Shown here: positions 50,768 to 59,095 of the stretch, in pieces
How the letters are laid out: each line of letters begins with the position of its first letter
Numbering within the stretch: the first letter of the stretch is position 1
NCBI RefSeq assembly: GCF_002797435.1
Contig: NZ_PGEN01000001.1
Location: 3,966,501 to 4,030,500 of the forward strand
DNA: 64,000 bases
Reading direction: 5' to 3'
From: Sphingomonas koreensis
GTDB lineage: Bacteria > Pseudomonadota > Alphaproteobacteria > Sphingomonadales > Sphingomonadaceae
Program-made: the position numbers and the translations under genes
Notes under the pieces: model-generated
What the model was told of the DNA's origin: nothing
The model's input: only the letters and a program-made list of their open reading frames with translations
Database searches by the model: none

Positions 50768-52126
50768 CTAGAGTTTCAGCATGAATTCCGCCCCGACCAT
50801 CCGGATCGTGCGTGCGGGACCCGTTTCCTCGATGAAGGCACCGGGGCGAAAGGCCGACAGCGAGGCGGTGAAGGAAAGGATCTCGCTCGCCTGCCAGCTC
50901 GCCGAAATCTCGACCTGATTGCCGATATGGCGCGCGGTGCTTCCGGCTGCCGGCCGGATCAGCTGGCCGGGAATATCGTAGATGCCGTCGCCGCGGCTTT
51001 GACGCCAGAAGGCAGCGGCGGCGATCTCGACACTGACCCCGGAGCCCAGGTCGAGATCGGTGCTTGGATGGATATTGACGATGTTGCGCGGGCCGATCGG
51101 CGATAGTTCGCCGAAATACTTGCCCTTGGGAAAGAGCGCGTTGAAGGTGCCGAGCTTGTCATCGGCTGCGTCCCGATCGCCGCTCGCGATATTGGCGCGC
51201 AAGCGAAAGCGAGGGCTGAGGGGCGTGTGCGGGAAGCTCCACGCGGTCTCGGTTGCCAGCGACCAGGCGCGGATCCTGTCGCCATCGAAGCGTCCGCGCT
51301 GGAGCATCGCTTCCCAGTTCCAGCCGAAATTGCCCCGCTTGCCGAAGAAGCGGATGCCGAAGGTGCCGCGTGTCTCGAGTGCGGTACGGCCGGCGAAGCC
51401 GGCGGCTTCATTTTCATAGCCGAGCCAATAGACGTCGATACCGACTTCCTTTGCGGCGGTGATGGTCGCGTAGATGCCGTCGAGCCGCCGGGTCCTGGAG
51501 GCCTCGTCGTCGAAATCGCCGCCGCCGATGGCGACGGGGCGCAGATGGAACGCATCGACGCGGATCGCGCCATGCCCGGCGATGAGCCGGGCCCCGTCGA
51601 AGGCCTGAGGGATATTGGGGCCGTAGCGGATGCCGACCAGCCGCTCCGATCCGAGCGCCATCAGCTCGCGCCCGCCGCGCAGGGTCAGGAAGCTCTCTTG
51701 GCCGAGCGGGAAGCGGATCTCGGCGAACCCCTGGAGCAGGTCGATCCCGGTCTCGTCGGACGGGCCTTTGCCTGCGCCGACGCCGCGCGCATAGCCCGCG
51801 ATACTCTGCACGAAAACGCGTGCCGGGCCGGCCTGCAGATCGGCATGCGGCATGGCGCGGAGCCAGAGATAGCCGTTGTCGGGTGCGGGCGGATCGCCCC
51901 AGAGATTATTGTCGAAGCCCTCGAACCGCGCGCGCGCTTCGCCGCCGAGGGTCAGATAGATGTCGCCGCCCGCGTCGAGCGGTAAATATTTGGCCTGACG
52001 CCAGTCGTGCTGCTCCTTTTCGCGCAGCACCGACCAGTCCTCGTCATAGCGCAGGTTCGTCTGCTCGACCTGCTGCGCCCATGCGGCGACGGGCGCGAGT
52101 GCGGCAAGAAGCGCCAGCGCGCGCAT
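50768..52126 (-). CDS. Alginate-export-type outer-membrane porin
   Basis: I start at ATG 52126, which begins a signal peptide (MRALALLAALAPVAAWAQQ); it overlaps the preceding MFS stop by one base (TGATG). The 452-residue product carries the alginate_exp signature DEDWSVLREKEQHDWRQAKY and GGEARARFEGFDNN near the N-terminus and a beta-barrel with the terminal segment GAEFMLKL. Family members are AlgE-like outer-membrane channels, often of unknown substrate. Last gene of the minus-strand series that starts at 56873 or further upstream. Confidence 0.85.
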   Translation of the reverse strand: MRALALLAALAPVAAWAQQVEQTNLRYDEDWSVLREKEQHDWRQAKYLPLDAGGDIYLTLGGEARARFEGFDNNLWGDPPAPDNGYLWLRAMPHADLQAGPARVFVQSIAGYARGVGAGKGPSDETGIDLLQGFAEIRFPLGQESFLTLRGGRELMALGSERLVGIRYGPNIPQAFDGARLIAGHGAIRVDAFHLRPVAIGGGDFDDEASRTRRLDGIYATITAAKEVGIDVYWLGYENEAAGFAGRTALETRGTFGIRFFGKRGNFGWNWEAMLQRGRFDGDRIRAWSLATETAWSFPHTPLSPRFRLRANIASGDRDAADDKLGTFNALFPKGKYFGELSPIGPRNIVNIHPSTDLDLGSGVSVEIAAAAFWRQSRGDGIYDIPGQLIRPAAGSTARHIGNQVEISASWQASEILSFTASLSAFRPGAFIEETGPARTIRMVGAEFMLKL

Positions 52127-53709
52127 CAGCGGCGCGTGACGAAGTGGCGCACGACGGGCAGCGCATCTCCCGAACGGAAAGCGGCGAGCGCCTCTTGCTG
52201 AATGCGGTCGGCATTGGTGACGCGCTCGTGCTGGCGCAAATGCTCGAGCCAGCTTTCGACGGTGAAGGTTTCGACCACAGTGCCGGGCTGCGACGTATCT
52301 TCGTAGACGCCCCAATGGATCGCGCCGTCGCGGCGGCGGATGCGGCGCATCTCCTGCATCGCGGCAAAGAAGTCGGAGACCTTGGCAGGATCGACGCGAT
52401 ACTCGATCGTCACGAGCACCGGGCCGCTGTCATGCTCGACCGTGCCATCGACGAGCGGCGCGGGCCAATGCGCCGAGGGGGCGAGGTCGAGCGTGCTCGC
52501 GCGGTCGAGTGGAAAGCGCCAGGCGAGGATCAGGCTGGCGGCGGTGAGCAGACCGGCCGCGACGAGCAACGTCAAAGGCACGCCGATTGCCGAGGCGACC
52601 GAGCCCCACAAGGTCGAGCCCGCCGCCATCGATCCCTGGAAGACGAGAAGATAGATGGCGAGCGCGCGCGCCTTGACCCATCCGGGCGAGGTCGCCTGCG
52701 CGCCGCCGTTCAGCGACGCCATCATCGCGATCCACGCGAGCCCGGCAACGAAGAGCGCGGCGGCGGCGGTCGCGAACACGCTCGCTTGCGACAGGCCGGC
52801 CATCGCCGCAGCGAGCAGGATCGAAGCCGCGAGCGTAATCGCATTGGCACCCATTCGCCCGCGCAGCTTCGGCATCAGCACCGCACCGGTAATGGCGCCG
52901 AGGCCCATGAAGGTGAGCAGGCCGCCATAGCCGAGCGGGCCCAGCTCGAGATCGCGCCTTGCGATGATCGGGAGCAGCGCCCAGAGCCCGCTTGCGAAGA
53001 GGAAGAAGCCGACCGACCGGATCAGCACCACCTGCAGTTCCGGCGCGCGCAGCGCATAGCGGAGCCCGGCGCGCATTGCGCCGACCATATGTTCGGCGGG
53101 AAGGTGGCGGTCGGGCGCCACGCGCCGCCAGCGTGCTAGCACCGCCAATATGCCGAGGATCGAGAGCGCGTTGGCCGCGAACACCGCGGCGGGTCCCGAC
53201 GCGGCGATAATCAGCCCGCCGAGCGCCGGGCCGATCGCGCGCGCGATATTCACCCCGAGCGAATTGAGCGCGACCGCCTGTTGCAGCGCGGATCGCGGGA
53301 CGAGTTCGGGGACGATCGCCTGGAAGGCGGGCGCCGAAAATGCGGCACCCATCGCGATCGCGGCGGTGAAAACGAGCAGGATCCAAGCGGTCGTGAAGCC
53401 GGCGAGCGTGATTGCCGCGAGCGTCATCGCGGCGACAAGGCCGAAGAGCTGGGCGCCCAACAGCAGCCTGCGCCGGTCGACGATATCGGCGAGCGCGCCG
53501 GCGGGGAGCGCGAGCACGAACATCGGAAAGGTGGTCGCGGCCTGCACCAGCGCCACCATCAGCGGATCTGGCGAGAGCGAGGTCATCAGCCAGCCCGCGC
53601 CGACATCGTGCATCCAGGTGCCGATGTTCGACACGACGGTCGCGATCCACAGCGCGCGGAAGACGGGATTCGCCAGCGGGCGCTGATCGGGTTGGGCGGC
53701 GTCGCTCAT
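52126..53709 (-). CDS. MFS transporter with fused C-terminal monooxygenase-like (ABM) domain
   Basis: I start at ATG 53709 (MSDAAQPDQRPLANPVFRAL), overlapping the DoxX stop by four bases; the upstream open frame runs inside the amidohydrolase region. The 527-residue product has 12 helices of the MFS_3/EntS type (about 15-410) with LPAGALADIVDRRRLLLGAQ, then a soluble tail (about 430-527) starting LVTIEYRVDPAKVSDFFAAM, which resembles antibiotic-biosynthesis-monooxygenase (ferredoxin-like) domains. The fusion is unusual. The transporter part resembles enterobactin-type exporters; the substrate is unknown. Confidence 0.82.
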   Translation of the reverse strand: MSDAAQPDQRPLANPVFRALWIATVVSNIGTWMHDVGAGWLMTSLSPDPLMVALVQAATTFPMFVLALPAGALADIVDRRRLLLGAQLFGLVAAMTLAAITLAGFTTAWILLVFTAAIAMGAAFSAPAFQAIVPELVPRSALQQAVALNSLGVNIARAIGPALGGLIIAASGPAAVFAANALSILGILAVLARWRRVAPDRHLPAEHMVGAMRAGLRYALRAPELQVVLIRSVGFFLFASGLWALLPIIARRDLELGPLGYGGLLTFMGLGAITGAVLMPKLRGRMGANAITLAASILLAAAMAGLSQASVFATAAAALFVAGLAWIAMMASLNGGAQATSPGWVKARALAIYLLVFQGSMAAGSTLWGSVASAIGVPLTLLVAAGLLTAASLILAWRFPLDRASTLDLAPSAHWPAPLVDGTVEHDSGPVLVTIEYRVDPAKVSDFFAAMQEMRRIRRRDGAIHWGVYEDTSQPGTVVETFTVESWLEHLRQHERVTNADRIQQEALAAFRSGDALPVVRHFVTRR

Positions 53710-54116
53710 CCCTTGCGGTCGCGCAGGATGGCCGCCAGCATCAGTCCGCCGATCAGCCCGAGATGTTCGAGGAAGGTGTTGCGCTCGTGGAAACGCGCCA
53801 TCGGGTCGGATACCTGCCAGAAGGGGTGCGCGATCAGCGTCGCGATTGCGGTGAACACGCCGAGCGCGCCCGCGCCGAGCCAAGCCTGGCGGCCGAGGAT
53901 GATCAGCAGCGACCCGCCGATCTGGACGAGGATCGTCGCGGCAACGGTCAGGATCGCGGGCTCGAGCCCGAAATGCCGCGCTTCGCTGAGCGCGCCGGGC
54001 AGGTCGGTGAGCTTGGCGGTGCCGCTCGTCCAATAGGGGAGCGTCAGCAGCGTTGCAGCGAGGACCGCGAAGCGATCGTCGCCGAGCAGGCGAGCGATGG
54101 GGGTCGGGGTGGCCAT
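53706..54116 (-). CDS. DoxX-family membrane protein (second copy type)
   Basis: The 136-residue product has four helices with the DoxX-like LLTLPYWTSGTAKLTDLPGA near residue 24 and FHERNTFLEHLGLIGGLMLA at the end. It starts three bases after the amidohydrolase stop and overlaps the MFS start (ATGA). It is distinct in sequence from the DoxX at 48361-48786. Confidence 0.8.
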   Translation of the reverse strand: MATPTPIARLLGDDRFAVLAATLLTLPYWTSGTAKLTDLPGALSEARHFGLEPAILTVAATILVQIGGSLLIILGRQAWLGAGALGVFTAIATLIAHPFWQVSDPMARFHERNTFLEHLGLIGGLMLAAILRDRKG

Positions 54117-54119
54117 CGG

Positions 54120-56057
54120 TCAGACCGCCCAGCAGCCGCAGCCGAACGCGCCCCAGAAGCTCTGGACATTGGCGGCTGGCACATTGGCGCCGAGCGCCGC
54201 GGCATGGTCGTGGCCGTGGACCGCGCAGGCCGAAGCGCAGCCGCAGGCCGAAGCCATCTTCTGCGCGGCTTCGGGCCGGCGATAATAGCCGCCGAAGGTG
54301 GCAACCGGCGACCAGTCGGGCATTGGTTTCGGCAGCGCAGGGGCGATCGGGCCGTAATCGCCCTCGCCGTGCACGACCTTGCCGCCGAGGATGGTCAGGA
54401 CCGAACGGAGGTGGACGATCTCGCTCTCGGCGACGCTGAAATAATCGTCCGACAGCAGCGCGAGATCGGCGAGTTGGCCGGCCTTGATCTGGCCCTTCTT
54501 GCCGACCTCGTTCGAGAACCATGTGTTCTTTTCGGTCCACAGGCGCAGCGCGGTCTCGCGGTCGAGGCGGTTGCGCACAGGATAGAGCGTCGTGCCGCCG
54601 AGCGTCTTGCCGGTGACCAGCCATGACAGCGAGACCCAGGGGTTATAGCTTGCGACGCGTGTCGCATCGGTGCCCGCGCCGACGGGCAGGCCTGCATCCA
54701 TCATCCGCTTGATCGGCGGCGTCGTTTCGGCGGCTTTCGCGCCATAGCGTTCGATGAAATATTCGCCCTGGAACATCATCCGATGCTGTACCGCGATACC
54801 GCCGCCGAGCGCTGCGATGCGGTCGATGTTGCGCTCGCTGATCGTCTCGGCATGGTCGAAGAACCAGTTGAGCCCCTTGAGCGGAATGTCCCGGTTCACC
54901 TTCTCGAACACGTCGAGCGCGCGAGAGATCGTCTGGTCGTAGGTCGCGTGAAGGCGCCAAGGCCATTTGCGTTCGGCGAGCAGGCGGATGACGGGTTCGA
55001 GGTCGGCCTCCATGTTCGGCGGCATGTCGGGGCGCTCGACCCGGAAATCCTCGAAGTCGGCGGCCGAATAGACGAGCATCTCGCCCGCGCCATTGTGCCG
55101 ATAGGTGTCGTCGCCGTCGCCGGGTTTCACCTTAGTCGACCAGGTCGCGAAATCCTTGAGTTCCTCTTTCGGCTTCTGCGTGAAGAGGTTGTAGGCGATG
55201 CGCAGCGTCAATTCGCCGTCCTGGTGCAGCTTCTCGATGATCGCATAGTCGTCGGGATAATTCTGGTAGCCGCCGCCCGCGTCGATGACGCTGGTGACCC
55301 CGAGCGAATTGAGCTCGCGCATGAAATGCTTCGTCGAATTGACCTGATAGTCTTGCGGAAGCTTGGGTCCCTTGGCGAGGGTCGCGTAGAGGATCGTCGC
55401 ATTGGGCTGCGCGAGCAGTAGCCCGGTCGGATTGCCCGCGGCATCGCGGACGATCTCGCCGCCCGGCGGGTTCGGCGTGTCCTTCGTATAACCGACGGCG
55501 CGGAGTGCCGCGGCATTGAGCAGCGCGCGGTCGTAGAGGTGGAGGATGAACACCGGCGTCTCGGGCGCGGCGGCGTTGATTTCGTCGAGCGTCGGCAGCC
55601 GCTTTTCGGCGAACTGATGCTCGGTAAAGCCGCCGACGACGCGTACCCATTGGGGCGGCGGCGTGTTCGCAGCTTGGCGTTTCAGCATCGCCATCGCGTC
55701 GGCGAGGCTCGGGACGCCCTCCCAGCGCAGCTCCATATTGTAGTTGAGACCGCCGCGAATGACGTGGATGTGGCTGTCGATCAGCCCCGGGATCAGACGG
55801 CGGCCCTTGGCGTCGATGATCTCCGCATCGGGCCCGGCGGCGGCGCGCACCTCGGCCTCGCTTCCGACGCTGAGGAATTTGCCCCCGCGGATCGCGACCG
55901 CTTGCGCGCTAGGATTGGCGCGGTCGAGCGTTGTGATCTTGGCGTTGAGGATCAGGATGTCGGGCATGTTGTTTTCCTTGTTCCGGGCCCATGCGTTGGT
56001 CGCGAGCAGCGCGGACGCGCCGCTTGCGAGAATGGTGCGGCGGTTGAGCTCGGTCAT
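54120..56057 (-). CDS. Tat-exported YtcJ-type amidohydrolase with a Cys/His-rich tail
   Basis: The 645-residue product begins with a twin-arginine signal (LNRRTILASGASALLATNAW) followed by an internal Met31 where cytoplasmic homologs would start. The metal-dependent hydrolase barrel carries His96-x-His98 (LIDSHIHVIRGG), LHATYDQTISRALDVFEK, WFFDHAETISERNID and GAGTDATRVASYNPW, as in YtcJ/amidohydrolase-3 enzymes. The last 45 residues are odd: Cys605, Cys607, Cys611, His614, His616, His618, then Cys640 and Cys642. This looks like a metal- or disulfide-binding extension. The start overlaps the membrane-protein stop by four bases. The substrate is unknown. Confidence 0.88.
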   Translation of the reverse strand: MTELNRRTILASGASALLATNAWARNKENNMPDILILNAKITTLDRANPSAQAVAIRGGKFLSVGSEAEVRAAAGPDAEIIDAKGRRLIPGLIDSHIHVIRGGLNYNMELRWEGVPSLADAMAMLKRQAANTPPPQWVRVVGGFTEHQFAEKRLPTLDEINAAAPETPVFILHLYDRALLNAAALRAVGYTKDTPNPPGGEIVRDAAGNPTGLLLAQPNATILYATLAKGPKLPQDYQVNSTKHFMRELNSLGVTSVIDAGGGYQNYPDDYAIIEKLHQDGELTLRIAYNLFTQKPKEELKDFATWSTKVKPGDGDDTYRHNGAGEMLVYSAADFEDFRVERPDMPPNMEADLEPVIRLLAERKWPWRLHATYDQTISRALDVFEKVNRDIPLKGLNWFFDHAETISERNIDRIAALGGGIAVQHRMMFQGEYFIERYGAKAAETTPPIKRMMDAGLPVGAGTDATRVASYNPWVSLSWLVTGKTLGGTTLYPVRNRLDRETALRLWTEKNTWFSNEVGKKGQIKAGQLADLALLSDDYFSVAESEIVHLRSVLTILGGKVVHGEGDYGPIAPALPKPMPDWSPVATFGGYYRRPEAAQKMASACGCASACAVHGHDHAAALGANVPAANVQSFWGAFGCGCWAV

Positions 56058-56572
56058 GGTGCAAATCCTTCAGCCTCTGCCTTTCGCCTGTTGATCGCTA
56101 GCGGCTGGAATCGGAGCGTGGCCCGCCAGCCCAGGATCAGGAACAGGAGAAGGGCGATGCCCTGAGCAATTGCGAAGGGTGGCTCGCTTTGTGTCGGCGC
56201 CAGGCGGTTGAGCGGGGCGATCTTCTGGAACGCCTGGGCAATGCTGACAAATACGAGGAAATAGAGGCTCGCCACCAGGCCTGCGGCGTAGACCCCGCGC
56301 CAACGGCCCGCGAGGCGGAAGCGATAGACCGCGAACAGCACCAGGGCGATGACGGCGAGCGCGATCACGCCAACGATGACGGCGGGCGTGATACCCTGGA
56401 ACGGAAAGACATAGCCCGTGATGCTGACGGCCGCGGCAAGGATGAGAAACCATCGGGTCCAGCCGGGGTAGCCATCGCTTCGAAACAGGCCCGCAACCGC
56501 AACCACGCCGGCGCCGATCGCGGCGAAGCAGATCGCGGTATGAACCACGGTGATCAGCTGCAGATAGGTCAT
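56054..56572 (-). CDS. Membrane protein of unknown function
   Basis: The 172-residue product has about five hydrophobic helices, beginning MTYLQLITVVHTAICFAAIG, and a basic C-terminus. I do not recognise a named family. It overlaps the amidohydrolase start (ATGA), so it is co-translated with that enzyme, and lies 31 bases after the XapX gene. Confidence 0.75.
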   Translation of the reverse strand: MTYLQLITVVHTAICFAAIGAGVVAVAGLFRSDGYPGWTRWFLILAAAVSITGYVFPFQGITPAVIVGVIALAVIALVLFAVYRFRLAGRWRGVYAAGLVASLYFLVFVSIAQAFQKIAPLNRLAPTQSEPPFAIAQGIALLLFLILGWRATLRFQPLAINRRKAEAEGFAP

Positions 56573-56603
56573 CGCAGATTCCTTTCGGGCATGGCCGCGT
56601 GCA

Positions 56604-56873
56604 TCACCCTTGCTTGTCGGACTGATCCGGCCGCGCCGTGGGAAGCTGTCCCATCACATGCTCGGCGCATTCGGTGCGGACATATGCCGCCACTTCGTCG
56701 CCTCGCATCAGCCGCTTGGCGACGGGTACGATCTGTTCGCCGATGAGAATGCCGAGCAGGCCGACGAGCGCGATCACGGGCGGGGCGGGTGAGCGGACGT
56801 TGAGCCCTCCATAGATGCCGCCGACGAGCAAACCGACCGCCAGCGCAATCGCATAGGATTTGAAGTCAGCCAT
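56604..56873 (-). CDS. XapX/DUF1427-domain small membrane protein
   Basis: The 89-residue product has two hydrophobic helices with the XapX-type motif GLLVGGIYGGLNVRSPAPPV and ALVGLLGILIGEQ, then a soluble tail of about 35 residues. XapX proteins often sit beside isochorismatase-type hydrolases and amidohydrolases, as here, but have no known activity. Fifty bases separate it from the hydrolase gene upstream. Confidence 0.85.
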   Translation of the reverse strand: MADFKSYAIALAVGLLVGGIYGGLNVRSPAPPVIALVGLLGILIGEQIVPVAKRLMRGDEVAAYVRTECAEHVMGQLPTARPDQSDKQG

Positions 56874-56923
56874 CGCGGGTCTCCGGAAGATGGGTGCGGG
56901 CCGGGCTAGCCGGCCCGCGAGGG

Positions 56924-57607
56924 TCAGGCTGCCGCGACCGGATCGAGGCGCTGCCCGTGCGCGACGCGCTCGTCGGCGCCGTGAACCATCGTATAGGCGT
57001 AATCGACGCCCATGCCGTAAGCGCCGCTATGCTCGCGGACGATCGCCATGACGCCGTCATAGCGTGCCTTGCGTGCCCAATCGCGCTGCCATTCGAGCAG
57101 AACCTGCTGCCAGGTCACCGGGACGATCCCGACCTGGATCATGCGCTGCATCGCATAGTCGTGCGCCGTCTGGCTGGTGCCGCCCGAGGCGTCCTCGACC
57201 ATATAGATTTCGTACCCGCCCTCGAGCATCGCCGAGAGCGCGAAGCTGTTGTTGCACACTTCGGTCCAAAGGCCCGAGACAACGACCTTCTTCCGGCCGT
57301 TCTTTGCAAGCGCATCGCGCACCTTCTGGTCGTCCCAGCTGTTCATCGATGTGCGCTCGAGGATCGGATGCTCGGGGAACACGGCGAGCAGCTCGGGATA
57401 GGTATGGCCCGAAAAGCCGAGCGTCTCGACGGTCGTGATCGTCGTCGGGATATCGAACAGCTTCGCCGCCTTGGCGAGGCCGACGGTGTTGTTCTTGAGT
57501 GTCTGGCGATCGATCGACTGGACGCCGAACGCCATCTGCGGCTGGTGATCGATGAAGATCAGCTGGCAATTGTCGGGGGTCAGCAGTTCAAGTTTGGGGT
57601 CAGTCAT
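56924..57607 (-). CDS. Isochorismatase-family hydrolase (YcaC-like)
   Basis: I start at ATG 57607 (MTDPKLELLTPDNCQLIFID); the longer frame adds non-conserved residues. The 227-residue product has the cysteine-hydrolase catalytic set Asp20 (FIDHQ), a Lys around 106-107 and Cys118 (SGLWTEVCNNSFAL). Cys118 is the same number as in YcaC as I recall. YcaC enzymes are cytoplasmic and of unknown substrate. It lies 14 bases after the alpha/beta hydrolase gene. Confidence 0.9.
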   Translation of the reverse strand: MTDPKLELLTPDNCQLIFIDHQPQMAFGVQSIDRQTLKNNTVGLAKAAKLFDIPTTITTVETLGFSGHTYPELLAVFPEHPILERTSMNSWDDQKVRDALAKNGRKKVVVSGLWTEVCNNSFALSAMLEGGYEIYMVEDASGGTSQTAHDYAMQRMIQVGIVPVTWQQVLLEWQRDWARKARYDGVMAIVREHSGAYGMGVDYAYTMVHGADERVAHGQRLDPVAAA

Positions 57608-57621
57608 GATTGGCTCCGTGG

Positions 57622-58605
57622 TCAGGCTTTGATGAAGGCGAGCAGGTCGGCGTTGATGGTGTCGGGGTGCGTTGTGCACATGCCGTGCGGGAGACCTTTG
57701 TAGGTCTTGAGCTCGCCCTTCTTCAGCAGCTTGACCGAGAGCGGCGCGGAGTCCGCATAGGGGACGATCTGGTCGTCATCGCCGTGCATGACGAGCGTCG
57801 GCACGGTGATCGCCTTGAGATCCTCGGTGAAATCGGTCTCGCTGAACGCCTTGATGCAGTCATAGTGCGCCTTGGCGCCGCCCATCATGCCCTGGCGCCA
57901 CCAATTGTCGATGACGCCCTGGCTGACCTTCGCGCCCGGCCGGTTGAAGCCGTAGAAGGGGCCCGCGGGCACATCGTGGAAGAATTGCGCGCGGTTGGCG
58001 ACAAGCGCCGCACGAAAGCCGTCGAACACCTCGATCGGCAGGCCGCCGGGGTTGGCAGGTGTCTTGAGCATGATCGGCGGCACGGCGCCGATCAGCACCG
58101 CCTTGGCGACGCGGCCCGGCTTCGCTCGGGCGACATAGCGCGCGACCTCGCCGCCGCCGGTCGAATGGCCGATATGCACCGCGCCCTTGAGGTCGAGATG
58201 GTCGGTCAGCGTGGCGACGTCGGCCGCGTAGGTGTCCATCTCGTTACCGGTGTCGGTCTGCGTCGAGCGGCCATGCCCGCGGCGATCGTGCGCGATGACG
58301 CGAAAGCCCTGCAGCCGGAAGAACATCATCTGGTTGTCCCAGTCGTCCGCCGACAGGGGCCATCCGTGGTGGAACACGATCGGCCGCGCGTCCTTCGGAC
58401 CCCAGTCCTTGTAGAAAATCTCCGTTCCGTCCTTGGTCGTCACGTAATCCTGGCTCATTGGAGCATCTCCCGTCGAAGCTGAGTGTGAGATCGGCAGGGC
58501 CGCAGTGGCGCCTGCCTCCGCTGTTCCCGCGAAAGCGATTGCAGCCGCCATTCCGGCGGCCCCGCCGAGAAGCTCTCGGCGTTCGATCTGTGGTCCCTTG
58601 TTCAT
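57622..58605 (-). CDS. Tat-exported alpha/beta hydrolase (non-heme chloroperoxidase-like)
   Basis: I start at ATG 58605 ([20 protein letters not shown]), a twin-arginine-like signal with cleavage near ATAALP; GTG/ATG 58626 is slightly longer. The 327-residue product has the nucleophile elbow GHSTGG with Ser148, an oxyanion [12 protein letters not shown], the acid in [11 protein letters not shown] and catalytic His in [10 protein letters not shown]. The motifs match the esterase/perhydrolase group sometimes called non-heme chloroperoxidases. It may share a transcript with the following hydrolase. Confidence 0.9.
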   Translation of the reverse strand: MNKGPQIERRELLGGAAGMAAAIAFAGTAEAGATAALPISHSASTGDAPMSQDYVTTKDGTEIFYKDWGPKDARPIVFHHGWPLSADDWDNQMMFFRLQGFRVIAHDRRGHGRSTQTDTGNEMDTYAADVATLTDHLDLKGAVHIGHSTGGGEVARYVARAKPGRVAKAVLIGAVPPIMLKTPANPGGLPIEVFDGFRAALVANRAQFFHDVPAGPFYGFNRPGAKVSQGVIDNWWRQGMMGGAKAHYDCIKAFSETDFTEDLKAITVPTLVMHGDDDQIVPYADSAPLSVKLLKKGELKTYKGLPHGMCTTHPDTINADLLAFIKA

Positions 58606-58647
58606 AGCCGTCCCTTCGTCTCCCATCGCGTCCTGCCTTCGAGGAGC

Positions 58648-58998
58648 CTATTCCAGCGCGATGACCTTGCGCCCGAAGATCCGCGCATCGATCGAATAGC
58701 CACCGGCCCCGATCATCGAGAGCGCTGCCGCGGCAACGCCATGCAGCAGCGCGGACAAGCCCAGCGCCCCACCGATATCGGAACCGATCCACACCGCCGC
58801 GACCAGGCCGCACGCCCCCGCGAAGCGCGTCAGGGCGCCGAGGACGAGCATCGCCGCGACCATAAAGATCGGCCACTCCGCCCACGGCGCCGCAGTCAGG
58901 GTTGCGCTGAATGCCAGCGCGGCCGCCACCGACAACCGGAGGAGCAGGAGAGCCCATCCAACCAGGCCCGTCGGATACTGAAAGAGGCTCCTGGTCAC
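58648..58998 (-). CDS. Small membrane protein of unknown function (DoxX-like outline)
   Basis: The 116-residue product has four hydrophobic helices (LLLLRLSVAAALAFSATL near residue 17). The outline resembles DoxX/DUF-type quartet membrane proteins, but conserved residues are not clear. It is divergent from the sensor kinase (97 bases between starts) and lies 42 bases before the alpha/beta hydrolase on the same strand. It may head the minus-strand operon. Confidence 0.7.
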   Translation of the reverse strand: MTRSLFQYPTGLVGWALLLLRLSVAAALAFSATLTAAPWAEWPIFMVAAMLVLGALTRFAGACGLVAAVWIGSDIGGALGLSALLHGVAAAALSMIGAGGYSIDARIFGRKVIALE

Positions 58999-59095
58999 AG
59001 CTCGAGACTAGGAAGCGGGCCTGCCGTTCGCTATGCCGGAAAGGGGGGAAGCGCGACTACACTTTCGGGTTTGCCGCACGCTCGCCGCGCGGCGC

